Source: Paenibacillus sp.
GTDB taxonomy: Bacteria > Bacillota > Bacilli > Paenibacillales > NBRC-103111
Length of the DNA: 64,000 nucleotides
Reading direction: 5' to 3'
Assembly: GCA_031180825.1 (NCBI GenBank)
Contig: JAPSLM010000012.1
Span: 45,309 to 109,308 of the forward strand
Shown here: in pieces, positions 17,086-25,432 of the stretch
Layout of the letters: the number at the start of each line of letters is the position of its first letter
Numbering within the stretch: position 1 is the first letter of the stretch
Program-made: the position numbers and the translations under genes
Notes under the pieces: model-generated
Database searches by the model: none
Told to the model about the DNA's origin: nothing
The model's input: only the letters and a program-made list of their open reading frames with translations

Positions 17086-17382
17086 TTAAGTCGGCAGGTT
17101 TAACGCCGTTTGAATATTTTTTCGGTCCAGCTCGATTTGTTCCGGAATGTGATACGGACGGTAGTACCCGTTACGCATCATATAATTCGTAATTCGCTCG
17201 TGGGTCGAGATCGCTTCGTCCAGCTGCCTGCGCAGGACCGCTTTGATGTCCGGACTGGCGGTTTCCGTAAGCGCGATGGCGTAGTTTTGAATGCCTGTTT
17301 TGGCTGCGATTAAAAAATCCATCGCAATCACTTGATCGGTCATCGTGCCCATGCCGGTTAAATTTTTGATCAGCGTATTCAT
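17086..17382 (-). CDS. CotF-like spore coat protein, YraD-like
   Basis: This 98-residue helical protein contains the CotF-type core AMDFLIAAKTGIQNYAIALTETASPDIKAVLRRQLDEAISTHERI, described here as residues about 20-65. That is a ferritin-like two-helix unit. A short tail (YMMRNGYYRPYHIPEQIELD) is typical of the family. It is paralogous to the protein at 18793-19167. The gene order matches B. subtilis yraG-yraF-adhB-yraE-yraD, where this would be yraD. It probably ends up in the spore. Confidence 0.82.
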   Translation of the reverse strand: MNTLIKNLTGMGTMTDQVIAMDFLIAAKTGIQNYAIALTETASPDIKAVLRRQLDEAISTHERITNYMMRNGYYRPYHIPEQIELDRKNIQTALNLPT

Positions 17383-17397
17383 ACGTCCGCTCCTTTC

Positions 17398-17601
17398 CTA
17401 CACGTTGACATTGGCCAGCAAAGCATCCAGCTCTTGCAGCTGCCGGGTCGAGAGCTCAACGTCCTGCTCCAAAAGCTGCCTCAGGTCTTCATCCGAGACA
17501 AGCCCCCGCATCGTCGCCGATTTGGTCATGCAAATCGTCTTGAAGGCCGCGATTTCGTGCAGATCCAATGTTTCGTGCAGGCCGTACGTCGTTTTTTTCA
17601 T
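17398..17601 (-). CDS. Small spore-associated protein, YraE-like
   Basis: The 67-residue helical protein pairs with the CotF-like gene 15 bases downstream. Its sequence (HETLDLHEIAAFKTICMTKSA, then a QxLLxQDVELSTRQLQEL helix) is clearly paralogous to the 68-residue protein at 19176-19382. GGAGGG lies upstream of the start at 17601. In the Bacillus operon this position is yraE. The function is unknown; the family is linked to spore coats by context. Confidence 0.75.
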   Translation of the reverse strand: MKKTTYGLHETLDLHEIAAFKTICMTKSATMRGLVSDEDLRQLLEQDVELSTRQLQELDALLANVNV

Positions 17602-17635
17602 CGTTGATTACCCTCCACGTTCAGCTTGATAGAAT

Positions 17636-18772
17636 TCAGGGCTTCAGAACGACTTTGATGCAGCCGTCCGTCTTGGTATCGAATATTTCGTAGCCGTGCT
17701 TCGCTTGATCCAGCGGCAGCACGTGCGTAATGATATCCCCGGGGTCGACCTTGCCCTCCGCAATTAAATTGTACATATGCGGCATGTAATGGATGACGGG
17801 AGCCTGTCCCGAACGGATATTTACGTTCCGTTGAAAAATATCCCCCAGCGGGAAGGCGTTATAACGGGCTCCGTACACGCCGGTAAGCTGGATCATTCCG
17901 CCTTTGCGAACGGCTTGGGAGGCGACGACGACGGCTCCCAGCGAACCGCCTTGAAGCTTGAGGCCCGACGCAAGAAACTCGAGCGGGGTCATTTTTCCGT
18001 CCATCCCTACGCAATCGATGACGACGTCGGCTCCGCCATGGGTCATTTCCTTCAAATAACTGCCGATCTGTTCTTCCTGCTCGAAATTAACGATTTCCAC
18101 TTGATTATGCCGTTTCGCATGTTCCAACCGGTAATCCACGTAATCGACCGCGATAACGCGTTTCGCCCCTTTGAGCCAAGCGAATTTTTGCGCCAGCAGC
18201 CCGACCGGACCGCATCCCAGCACAATGACCGTATCACCGCTTTTTACTCCGGCGTTGTCCACGCTCCAGAAGGCCGTCGGCATGACATCGGCGATCAGAC
18301 ACAGCTTCTCGTCTTCGACCTCGCAGCTGTCGGGAAGACGGAAGGGGACGAAGTTGGCGTAAGGAACCCGCATATATTCGGCCTGCCCTCCGGCATAGCC
18401 GCCGGTCGTTTCGGAGTAGCCGAAAAAACCGCCGATCTCGCCATTCGGATTCGAATTGTCGCACTGGCTTTCCAACTGATTTTTACAATAGTAACATTCG
18501 CCGCAGCTTACGTTGAACGGTATGACGACCCGGTCGCCTTTTTTTACTTTGGTTACGTCGGGACCGACTTCCTCCACGACGCCCATCGGCTCGTGACCGA
18601 TAATATAATCCGTGGGGAAATTAGGAATCATGCCGTGGATGAGGTGCAGGTCCGATCCGCAGATCGCCGTGGTGGTCAGCTTGACGATGATGTCGTCCGC
18701 TTTTTCGAGCTTCGGGTCCTCCACCTGCTTGACCTGTACGTTCTTGATGCCTTGATACGTAACGGCTTTCAT
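17636..18772 (-). CDS. adhB: Zinc-dependent alcohol/formaldehyde dehydrogenase, AdhB-like
   Basis: The 378-residue zinc MDR enzyme carries catalytic ligands C38 (ICGSDLH) and HE (GHEPMGVVEEVG, near 60), and the four structural-zinc Cys (CGECYYCKNQLESQC). The NAD site is VLGCGPVGLLAQKFA. It resembles glutathione-independent formaldehyde dehydrogenases and B. subtilis AdhB, which has the same length. It sits in the centre of a five-gene unit, flanked on each side by a CotF-like/small-protein pair. A spore-associated oxidoreductase is inferred from context. Confidence 0.88.
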   Translation of the reverse strand: MKAVTYQGIKNVQVKQVEDPKLEKADDIIVKLTTTAICGSDLHLIHGMIPNFPTDYIIGHEPMGVVEEVGPDVTKVKKGDRVVIPFNVSCGECYYCKNQLESQCDNSNPNGEIGGFFGYSETTGGYAGGQAEYMRVPYANFVPFRLPDSCEVEDEKLCLIADVMPTAFWSVDNAGVKSGDTVIVLGCGPVGLLAQKFAWLKGAKRVIAVDYVDYRLEHAKRHNQVEIVNFEQEEQIGSYLKEMTHGGADVVIDCVGMDGKMTPLEFLASGLKLQGGSLGAVVVASQAVRKGGMIQLTGVYGARYNAFPLGDIFQRNVNIRSGQAPVIHYMPHMYNLIAEGKVDPGDIITHVLPLDQAKHGYEIFDTKTDGCIKVVLKP

Positions 18773-18792
18773 GGTATAGGCTCCTCCAAGGA

Positions 18793-19167
18793 TTATTTTT
18801 CCGGGGTCGCAAACAAGCCTAAGCGGGAAGTGTCTTTCGGGAAAAGCTGCATTTCCGCAATTTGCATCGTTGTCTTCGCCGATGTGAGATCCAGCTTGAA
18901 CTGCTCGTTTAGCCGGTTGGGGTGCAGCCAGCCTTTGCGGATCATCAGCTGCGAGATTTCCTCATGCAAGTCCAAAGCCTCGGACAATAGACGGCGCAGC
19001 AGCATTCTGACCTCGGCCGTCGCCGTCTCGGACAGGGCGATCGCGCAGTTTCGAACGCCGGTCTTCGCCGCCATCAGGAAGTCGAGCGCTAACGCGGAGT
19101 CGGCCAGATTCGGCATGCCTTCGGCATTGACCGGGTCCAGGTAGTCTTTATTCATCGTATCGTTCAC
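18793..19167 (-). CDS. CotF-like spore coat protein, YraF-like
   Basis: The 124-residue protein is CotF-like, with the core ALALDFLMAAKTGVRNCAIALSETATAEVRMLL, here residues about 27-60, and a basic Trp-containing segment (IRKGWLHPNRLNEQF). It is longer at the C-terminus than its paralogue at 17086-17382. The start may be the ATG at 19167 or the internal ATG at 19155. It lies 8 bases after the small protein gene upstream and 20 bases before adhB, so co-transcription is expected. Confidence 0.8.
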   Translation of the reverse strand: MNDTMNKDYLDPVNAEGMPNLADSALALDFLMAAKTGVRNCAIALSETATAEVRMLLRRLLSEALDLHEEISQLMIRKGWLHPNRLNEQFKLDLTSAKTTMQIAEMQLFPKDTSRLGLFATPEK

Positions 19168-19175
19168 CGCCGTTC

Positions 19176-19382
19176 TTATTGAATTGGGGTAGCCGGATAA
19201 AGGCTCTGCAGATCCTGCAGCGCTTTGACGGATTGCTCGACATCTTTTTGCATCAGAGCCTTCAGCTCTTGGTCAAAAACGAGTCCCTGCATCAATTTCG
19301 ATTTGGCCAGACAGATCGTTTTGAAATTAAAAAGCTCGTGAACCTCCATCATCTCATGAGGAGCCAACGTCAGTTTGGTCAA
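19176..19382 (-). CDS. Small spore-associated protein, YraG-like
   Basis: The 68-residue helical protein (LAPHEMMEVHELFNFKTICLAKSK, then an acidic QDL-rich helix) is the first gene of the adhB unit. It is paralogous to 17398-17601, sharing an HExxxFKTIC-type centre. CCGGAGGTGA precedes the ATG at 19382 at 5-base spacing. The sigma-G-like promoter at 19425-19453 reads into it. Confidence 0.75.
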   Translation of the reverse strand: MTKLTLAPHEMMEVHELFNFKTICLAKSKLMQGLVFDQELKALMQKDVEQSVKALQDLQSLYPATPIQ

Positions 19383-19424
19383 TGCGAATCACCTCCGGTT
19401 GCTTGAACACGGTTAGGGTTTCCT

Positions 19425-19453
19425 TAACATTTTCCGCCTATACCCGGACATTC
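19425..19453 (-). promoter_or_regulatory. Sigma-G/sigma-F-like promoter of the yraG-adhB unit
   Basis: Reading the minus strand, GAATG (19453-19449) fits the forespore -35 consensus GHATR. After exactly 17 bases comes AATGTTA (19431-19425), one mismatch from the forespore -10 CATnHTA. It lies about 43 bases before the yraG-like start. The fit is good but experimentally unproven. Confidence 0.6.
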
Positions 19454-19457
19454 GAAG

Positions 19458-20336
19458 TCAAGCCCGGAAGCTTCGGGCGGCATTCCAAGCGGCATAAAAC
19501 TCGGCAACGGAAGCATGGCGTTCATTCCGGTCCGGCTGAACCGCGCGCAGAGCCGTTTCATACAGCTCCTTGCCCGCTTCCCACTTCGAATTGGATCGAT
19601 CCCGCTCCCCCCCAAGGAGAGCGAAAGCGACGGCCCCCATATTAAAGACATTGGTTCGTGCGTCAATGTTTGCGCCGAGCTCGAATTCTTCGGGCGACAT
19701 GAAGCGGGAAGAGCCCCAGAGCCTGCCCATCGTATTGATAAAAGGTTTTTTCCGGTACAAGTCGATATCGCAAATTTTCGTCAGCCTATTTTTGAAATCG
19801 TACAGGAGGCTGCCGTCGTAAAAATCGATTGCGACATAACCGCTCGCTTCGGCGTGAACGTGGAATGAAAAGATACAGTCCAACGAACGAAGCCGCTCTG
19901 CGACAGGCAGCTGCCTGAAACGAAAAAACGGCGAATCCGGATGCGTGTACTTTTGCGGCGGGGGAAAAGACCAGTGCGGGTGCAGACATTCGCCGTCAAA
20001 CCAGTCGTATACGGCCGCATAACCGTTGTCTGTTTCAAAATGCTCCTCCAGCCGGATGAGGTAAGGATGCTTCAAGGCTTCATAAAGCGGAAGCGCCTGC
20101 TTCAATCGGGTGACAGCTTCTTCAGGAGTTCCGGTGTAAGCCACTGTCGAAGCCCCTGCGTACTTCACGAACTTCTTGCGGCCCAACTGCTCGACGCCAA
20201 AGGATAGGTTACCCGAATCCTGCCGGTCAAACACGCAAAATACACGGCCGAGCTTTTGCAGCCAATCGAAGGACTGAGGTTCTTTTAATTGGAACGATAG
20301 GCCGTCTATGCTTATGGTAACGAATTGATTCGTCAT
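19458..20336 (-). CDS. Divergent serine/threonine protein kinase-like protein
   Basis: The start is taken at 20336 (MTNQF...); the open frame extends upstream to 20411 without a ribosome site. The 292-residue protein has a kinase-like fold. It shows a beta-3 Lys candidate in KKFVKYAG, a catalytic-loop equivalent FHVHAEASGYVAIDFYDGSLLYD and a DFG equivalent (ICDIDLYR), followed by MGRLWGSSRFMSPEEFELG, which reads like an APE segment. The HRD Asp position is unusual (HAE), so activity is uncertain. No membrane segment or PASTA repeat is present. Confidence 0.68.
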   Translation of the reverse strand: MTNQFVTISIDGLSFQLKEPQSFDWLQKLGRVFCVFDRQDSGNLSFGVEQLGRKKFVKYAGASTVAYTGTPEEAVTRLKQALPLYEALKHPYLIRLEEHFETDNGYAAVYDWFDGECLHPHWSFPPPQKYTHPDSPFFRFRQLPVAERLRSLDCIFSFHVHAEASGYVAIDFYDGSLLYDFKNRLTKICDIDLYRKKPFINTMGRLWGSSRFMSPEEFELGANIDARTNVFNMGAVAFALLGGERDRSNSKWEAGKELYETALRAVQPDRNERHASVAEFYAAWNAARSFRA

Positions 20337-20603
20337 GGAACGCCTCCATAGATTCGAGAATGGGAAAGCACTCAGACATTTTACCACATACTTTAAGCGA
20401 CCTCTTAGCATTTTTTCGGTAAATCCAACTCTTCGGCGGCATACGAAAATGCTCGGAGCAGGGAAGAGAGGCGGGAGTATTCGCTTCGAGCCGCATCGGC
20501 ATGTAGAAATAGCGGGGATAAGGAAGATGGCTGGCGCTTTATCGGGGCGCAGAGCGGGAGCATAAGAAAAAGAGGCGATGGCCGCCTCTCTTTTCTGGTA
20601 ACC

Positions 20604-20984
20604 TTATTCTGCCGTGCAGGCGCCGTCTTCGTTCGAAGCGACGAGGGCTATCGCGCCGTCCGTTTCGTCGCCTTCGACAAAACGCTGCAGGGCCAGCAGC
20701 TTGTTGTCCCAGTACCTCTCGTAGTAGGCGAGCCAGCGCTTCAATTCGAGCAGCGGCTCGGGTTCCAGCCGGTACCGCGTCTCGCGGCCGACTTTTCTTT
20801 CTTTGACCAGTCCGGCATCGGCCAAAATGCGCAGATGCTTGGATACGGCCGTCCGGCTCATCGGAAAGTGGCCGCTGATCACGGTAACAGGCATTTCCCG
20901 CTCGCCCAGCATGCTTAGCAGCTGGCGGCGCGTCGGATCGGCAATGGCTTGAAAAACGTCGGTCTTGCGCGAAGGGTCGGCCAT
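20604..20984 (-). CDS. ArsR family transcriptional regulator (SdpR-like)
   Basis: The 126-residue winged-helix repressor opens with AIADPTRRQLLSMLGE, then helix-turn-helix SRTAVSKHLRILADAGLVKERKVGRETRYRL. It lacks the metal-binding CxC motif, like the SdpR/aminoacyl-stress subgroup that is usually paired with AHSA1-domain proteins. The gene starts one base after the stop of the AHSA1 gene upstream, so both are made from one mRNA. Confidence 0.88.
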   Translation of the reverse strand: MADPSRKTDVFQAIADPTRRQLLSMLGEREMPVTVISGHFPMSRTAVSKHLRILADAGLVKERKVGRETRYRLEPEPLLELKRWLAYYERYWDNKLLALQRFVEGDETDGAIALVASNEDGACTAE

Positions 20985-20985
20985 A

Positions 20986-21411
20986 TCAGCCCTCGACGTA
21001 GGTAACGAGCTTCTGCACGATTCCGGTCCAGCCCTGGTCCATCCGGTCGCGTACGGCTTGATGGGTTTGCCCGAATTCGGTAACCTTGTCGGCGTCCCAG
21101 CCGGAGTGAATCAGCGTAAATTCCGTTTGACCGTCCTTTTCCGTCAGCTCGAACACAATCGTCCAGTCTTTCCCCCAACGGAACGAAAGGCGGTTGGGAG
21201 GATCAAGCTCCGTGACTTTGCAAGGGGACATGCCGAACGGGCCGGCGTTCAACTGGAATTCATAGCCGAGGACAGGCTGGAAATCGTTGGGCATAAACCA
21301 CGCGGCAATGCCTTCCGAGGTGGCGACGGCGTCCCATACTTTTCGAATCGGCGCTTTGAGCAGGGCGGTTCTGCGAATTTCCGGCAGCGTATTTTGCGTA
21401 TTGTTTTCCAT
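20986..21411 (-). CDS. SRPBCC / AHSA1-domain protein
   Basis: The 141-residue START-like fold protein shows the AHSA1 signatures RRTALLKAPIRKVWDAVATSEGIAAWFMPNDF, FGMSPCKVTELDPPNRLSFRW and LTEKDGQTEFTLIHSGW, each a separate segment. Such proteins bind hydrophobic ligands and are very often co-operonic with an ArsR repressor, as here. The biological ligand is unknown. Confidence 0.85.
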   Translation of the reverse strand: MENNTQNTLPEIRRTALLKAPIRKVWDAVATSEGIAAWFMPNDFQPVLGYEFQLNAGPFGMSPCKVTELDPPNRLSFRWGKDWTIVFELTEKDGQTEFTLIHSGWDADKVTEFGQTHQAVRDRMDQGWTGIVQKLVTYVEG

Positions 21412-21444
21412 ACGATTTCAATCCTCCGATGTGAATAGGTATCG

Positions 21445-21885
21445 TTACTTCGAGGACTTTACTTTATCCCGATGGCGAAAACGCAGGGCGGACCATGTGT
21501 CGTCCACGGCTACGTTGCTGACCGGCCGGTAGGCTGTATTGGCCTGCACCATCGCGGCCAGGCTGTCGCGGTTAATATCCGTTTTCAACTTCGAGCTTTG
21601 CTTCGGGTACGTGATCCAGAATACCGCATCTTCGTTCAAGAGCGGAATGACTTTTGGCAGCCAGTCGTTCGTTTCTTGCGCATGATGAACGAACAGCTGA
21701 ACAAAATCATAGGTCTTGTCCGGTTCTGCATCGCTTTCAATGCCAAGCCGGTACCCTTCGGGAGCATTTAGGACCAAAGCGGCTCCTGCTTTGTACCGCA
21801 GTTTTTTCAACAATGCCTCCACGAGCTCATCCCTTTCTTTGGGTAGCATGTCCTTAAGGTGATCATTCGTATTATATGAAACCAA
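21445..21885 (-). CDS. Conserved hypothetical protein, DUF3052-like
   Basis: The 146-residue protein contains LRYKAGAALVLNAPEGY near 30-46 and AVFWITYPKQSSKLKTDINRDSL near 92-114. This pairing of an NAPEGY strand and a YPK-SSK-K-D-NRD segment is found in DUF3052-type proteins often encoded near AHSA1/ArsR genes. No catalytic motif is known to me. It is transcribed in the same direction as the AHSA1/ArsR pair 33 bases downstream and is probably the first gene of that unit. Confidence 0.62.
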   Translation of the reverse strand: MVSYNTNDHLKDMLPKERDELVEALLKKLRYKAGAALVLNAPEGYRLGIESDAEPDKTYDFVQLFVHHAQETNDWLPKVIPLLNEDAVFWITYPKQSSKLKTDINRDSLAAMVQANTAYRPVSNVAVDDTWSALRFRHRDKVKSSK

Positions 21886-21918
21886 AAGGTTTCATGTCAA
21901 GTCGCAGAAAAAACTGGT

Positions 21919-21968
21919 CATAAAAAGCCCGAAATACCTATCGATTCTTCGAAAGATATTCGGGCTTA
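21919..21968 (-). terminator. Terminator of the small DUF2533-like gene
   Basis: AAGCCCGAA (21925-21933) pairs with TTCGGGCTT (21959-21967). On the minus strand the stem is followed by TTTTTA. It lies 17 bases after the stop of the 87-residue gene. Confidence 0.8.
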
Positions 21969-21984
21969 GCGGTCGGATACCGCT

Positions 21985-22248
21985 TTATTTCAGCTTTTTA
22001 CGGGCGGCAGCTTCGCGTACCATGTCCGGGGTGACATAGACCCGGGTCGGGGAGATGCCGTTCCGGGCGTGACGGTTAATGCGGTCCGTCGCCGCGTTGA
22101 TGGCATCGACGCTGAACGGCTCGCCGGCGATGCAAAGGGCAAGCGCTTCTTCAATCGCCGCCTCCCGTTCGTTGTCCAATTCAAGAAAACGTTTCAGGTG
22201 CGCGTTTTGTTTGCGGGTATGGGTCGTAATAGCTTCATGTACATTCAT
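21985..22248 (-). CDS. Small helical protein, DUF2533/YpbS-like
   Basis: The 87-residue, highly charged, helical protein (MNVHEAITTHTRKQNAHLKR at the start) ends in RVYVTPDMVREAAARKKLK. Length and the N-terminal MNVH...T..KQ...H pattern recall DUF2533 (Bacillus YpbS), but I am not certain. GGAG lies upstream of the start at 22248. It has its own terminator and no co-directional neighbour close by. Confidence 0.55.
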   Translation of the reverse strand: MNVHEAITTHTRKQNAHLKRFLELDNEREAAIEEALALCIAGEPFSVDAINAATDRINRHARNGISPTRVYVTPDMVREAAARKKLK

Positions 22249-22444
22249 ACAAATCAGCAGCTCCTTTTGACAGACCGAGATCGATAAAATTTATGATACT
22301 ATAAGGGACTTGGCGTGACAATGGCGCAAAATGAACCACATGAATTGACGGTTAAAACGGTGCTCTTCGGATTGCAGCACTTTCGCCGGGCGGTTATGAT
22401 AGATACGTTATGCGCAATTAAGTACGGACGGAGTGAAGGGCTTT

Positions 22445-23377
22445 ATGCAAATTGAAAACATTATCATTACAGGCCGGATGTATCGGGAGCTGGAAGCCGC
22501 ATGGCCATGGGACACAGGCAAGCAAGTCCGGTTTCTCGCCGAATCGGAGGTGAGCGAAGCGGATATGGCATGGGCCGACGCGTATGTCGGCTTTAAACCC
22601 GTACCGGCGTTTCATCCGGAGGCGGTCCGGTGGGTGCATGCGCTCGGGGCGGGCGTCGATGCGTTCGTATACCGCAAGCCATGGAATCCGGGTGTGCTGC
22701 TCACTCGTACGACCGGCACGTTCGGACGGAAGATCGGCGAATACTGCCTTGGTCATATGCTTGCCGATCTTCAGCATCACGAAACATTTGCGCGCGGCCG
22801 GTCGGACAGAAGCTGGAACCCGGTCCCGCCGCTGCCGCTGTCCGGAAGCCGGGTGACGGTGGTGGGGACCGGCTCCGTCGGGCAAGAGCTCGCCCGGATG
22901 CTGCAGGCGCTGGGAGTTCAAGTGTCGGGCGTTTCCATGCGCGGGGAAAAGAAGCCGCACATGGATCATGTTTTCCCGATTTCGCAGATCGGGGACGCCG
23001 TGACCGGCGCCGATTGGGTGATCAATACTTTGCCGCTGACCGCGCAAACCGAGAAGCTGTTCGGATCTGCGCTTTTTGCGCGGATGAACGGCGCCGGCTT
23101 TATTAACGTCGGCCGAGGCCCGTCGGTCGATCACGCCGCACTGCTGGAGGCGCTTGATCAGGGCCGCATCCGGCTGGCGGTGCTTGATGTGTTCGAGGAG
23201 GAGCCGCTTCCTGCCGCGTCCCCGTTGTGGAAGCGCAAGGACGTCCGCGTAACGCCGCACGTGGCTGCCGTCACTTCCGTGGAAGAGGCGTTGAGCGGTT
23301 TTTTGGACACGATGCGCAAGCTGGAAGCGGGAGAACGGGAGCTTGCGAATCGGGTGGACCCGGTACGCGGGTATTAA
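22445..23377 (+). CDS. D-isomer-specific 2-hydroxyacid dehydrogenase
   Basis: The ATG at 22445 is preferred because GAAGGG lies 6 bases upstream; an in-frame GTG at 22433 has poor spacing. The 310-residue protein shows VTVVGTGSVGQELARML (NAD-binding GxGxxG), LGAGVDAF, NVGRGPSVDHAALLEALDQ and LAVLDVFEEEPLP, with the catalytic His in VTPHVAA and Arg in NTLPLTAQTEKL-adjacent loops. The substrate-binding N-terminal domain is divergent, so whether it acts on glyoxylate, hydroxypyruvate or another acid cannot be told. Confidence 0.85.
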   Translation: MQIENIIITGRMYRELEAAWPWDTGKQVRFLAESEVSEADMAWADAYVGFKPVPAFHPEAVRWVHALGAGVDAFVYRKPWNPGVLLTRTTGTFGRKIGEYCLGHMLADLQHHETFARGRSDRSWNPVPPLPLSGSRVTVVGTGSVGQELARMLQALGVQVSGVSMRGEKKPHMDHVFPISQIGDAVTGADWVINTLPLTAQTEKLFGSALFARMNGAGFINVGRGPSVDHAALLEALDQGRIRLAVLDVFEEEPLPAASPLWKRKDVRVTPHVAAVTSVEEALSGFLDTMRKLEAGERELANRVDPVRGY

Positions 23378-23435
23378 AGGGTATCGTGCTTCGGTACCGT
23401 GAGCAAGAAAAAGCAAGCCGAGGAGGAACAACGCG

Positions 23436-24080
23436 ATGCTGCCAAACGAAGAAATCTTTGACGTTTTCGACGAACGGATGAATCCGGCGGGACAAGCTTC
23501 CCGCTCCGAGGTTCATGCCAGAGGCTTGTGGCATCAAACGTTTCATTGCTGGATTGTTGATCCTGCGGATGGGGACGCGGCACTGCTGTTCCAAGAGCGG
23601 CATCCGGGAAAAGATACGTTTCCGTCATTGCTCGATACGTCCTGCGCCGGTCATCTGCTGTCAGGCGAGGAAGTCGAAGACGGTATACGGGAGCTGGAGG
23701 AGGAGCTTGGACTAAGCGTTCCGTTCGAAGCGCTGGTTCCCTGCGGCTTGTTTGCCGAGGAGGACATTATCTCCGAAGCGTGCATCGACCGCGAGTTTTG
23801 CCATATGTTTGTATATGTGAGCCCGCAGCCTCTTACCGGGTACAGATTGCAGCCCGAGGAGGTCACGGGCTTGTACCGGGTTCCGCTTGAGCATGTGCGG
23901 AAGCTGGCGCAAGGAACCTTATCGGAGCCGATTCGGATCGTCGGCGTGGCGCCGGATGAGAACGGAGTTCTCGCTCCGGTCGAACGGACGGTCCGAGCTG
24001 CGGATTTCGTTCCCCATCCGGAGGCTTATTATGAGCTGGTGCTGAAGGCGATCGACCGGATAGGAAAATCTGCGTCATGA
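23436..24080 (+). CDS. Nudix hydrolase
   Basis: The 214-residue protein resembles the IPP-isomerase/YfcD branch: an N-terminal FDVFDERMNPAGQASR, then RGLWHQTFHCWIVD. The Nudix helix is GHLLSGEEVEDGIRELEEELGL; between the first Glu of the box and REL there are six residues, one fewer than the classic seven, while the REXXEE core is kept. It probably hydrolyses or rearranges a nucleotide or isoprenoid diphosphate. GGAGGA precedes the start. It is 58 bases downstream of the dehydrogenase gene and likely co-transcribed. Confidence 0.82.
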   Translation: MLPNEEIFDVFDERMNPAGQASRSEVHARGLWHQTFHCWIVDPADGDAALLFQERHPGKDTFPSLLDTSCAGHLLSGEEVEDGIRELEEELGLSVPFEALVPCGLFAEEDIISEACIDREFCHMFVYVSPQPLTGYRLQPEEVTGLYRVPLEHVRKLAQGTLSEPIRIVGVAPDENGVLAPVERTVRAADFVPHPEAYYELVLKAIDRIGKSAS

Positions 24081-24311
24081 CCCAGGGAGTTGATCCGCTT
24101 CCGTTGCATCCAGAGTGAGGAAGAGAAGAGCGGGAGGAAACGGGGCAATAAAAAGAGGAATGGGGAAATGAAGCGGAGCCGGGAAATGAAAGGCATATTT
24201 CCCGGGCAAGCGCACAACTCGATTCATTTTTCGATTTTTCAGACATTTTCGACAGCGCTGTCAAGTTTATTCTATATAATGGATCCATTGTCATTTGTAT
24301 AAAGAAATTTA

Positions 24312-24380
24312 AAAAAGCGGGTAACGCCGTCATCCTCGCCATTCCTAGCAGAGTCGGATGTACGGGGATACCCGCTTTTT
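24312..24380. terminator. Bidirectional terminator between convergent genes
   Basis: AAAAAGCGGGTA (24312-24323) pairs with TACCCGCTTTTT (24369-24380); the 45-base loop has an inner fold. The A-rich and T-rich flanks make it work in both directions. The rest of the 305-base gap (24081-24311) is purine-rich and shows no gene. Confidence 0.8.
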
Positions 24381-24385
24381 ATCCG

Positions 24386-25258
24386 TTATTCGGACACGCG
24401 GCTGATGGTCAAGAATGTCCGGTGCACGCCGCCCGGCGGCACTTCCACCAGCTCTTGCTTCCGGTTCAGCTCGTCGGTTTTGGCCATCCACGGCTCGACG
24501 CAGACGAAGCTCTTGCCGCTTACGGACCACAGCACGACATATTTGAACGGTTCGCCGTATGTCATTCGCACGATCAGGCTCTCCGCGGGGCTGAAGGTAA
24601 TGTCCCGCCTCTGCGCGTTCAGCAAAACGACCGATTCCGGCAGCTTGTCGAGATCGATGACCCCACCGTCATAGCTTTTTTCCAGACCATCGTTATAGTC
24701 AAAATACTTCGTAGCGTCGGTTTCATACGCGAGCGCTTTGCGGTCGGCGACGAAATACGGGTGGAATCCCGGGTACATCGGCATCGGCTCTCCCGAGCCG
24801 TTCCGATATTCCTGCTCGATCGTCAGCTGGCCGTCCTTCAGCCGGTAGGTAAAACGAAGCTCAAAATCGAACGGGTACGATTCCCTTGTTTCCGCATCGC
24901 TCGCGAGCGTCAGTGTAATGGCGGCGCCGTTGCCGGTATCCGTCGATTCGACACGCCAAGGGCTTACGCGGGCAACCCCGTGATTTTTCATGCGGTAGCG
25001 TTGTCCGTTCCATTCGTAGGCGCCTTCCGCCAGCTGCCCTGAAATCGGAAACAGCACCGGAATGCCGCCGCGGATATTGGCGCTCGGATCGTCAAACGTC
25101 GCTTTGTCCAAGTAAAGCAGCTCCTGGCCGTTCACCCCGAAGCTGATGACGATTCCGCCGCGCTCCGGGGCGATTTTGAACCACGACCGGGTAGCGTGCT
25201 CGATCAGCTCGTAAATTTCGTAGGAATCTTGGTAAGTCCGGATCTCGTATGGTTTCAT
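24386..25258 (-). CDS. Aldose 1-epimerase family protein
   Basis: The 290-residue GalM-like beta-sandwich protein has NGQELLYLDKATFDDPSANIRGGIPVLFPISGQL early on, the MKNHGVARVSPW region (His near 92), and PMYPGFHPYFVADRKAL (His near 170), which correspond to catalytic His positions of the family. It belongs to the hexose-6-phosphate or uncharacterised epimerase branch. It stands alone on the minus strand. GGAGAC lies upstream of the start at 25258. Confidence 0.82.
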   Translation of the reverse strand: MKPYEIRTYQDSYEIYELIEHATRSWFKIAPERGGIVISFGVNGQELLYLDKATFDDPSANIRGGIPVLFPISGQLAEGAYEWNGQRYRMKNHGVARVSPWRVESTDTGNGAAITLTLASDAETRESYPFDFELRFTYRLKDGQLTIEQEYRNGSGEPMPMYPGFHPYFVADRKALAYETDATKYFDYNDGLEKSYDGGVIDLDKLPESVVLLNAQRRDITFSPAESLIVRMTYGEPFKYVVLWSVSGKSFVCVEPWMAKTDELNRKQELVEVPPGGVHRTFLTISRVSE

Positions 25259-25432
25259 AGTCCGTCTCCTTTCTCGTCTCCTCTATATTTTACCATACCG
25301 ACACGCACTTGTTCTACGAAGACGCTTCGCGCACATGGCGGAATTCCCGAATCATCGGCTGCGGCAGGCCCGGGCACGCATAATATTTCCGCACATGAAG
25401 ATACTGGAATAAAAAAACAAGAGGTGTTCTTC

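Noticed and set aside
17777..19144. Long open frame on + opposite adhB
   Set aside because: The minus strand carries adhB and CotF-like genes with ribosome sites and motifs; the + frame has none.
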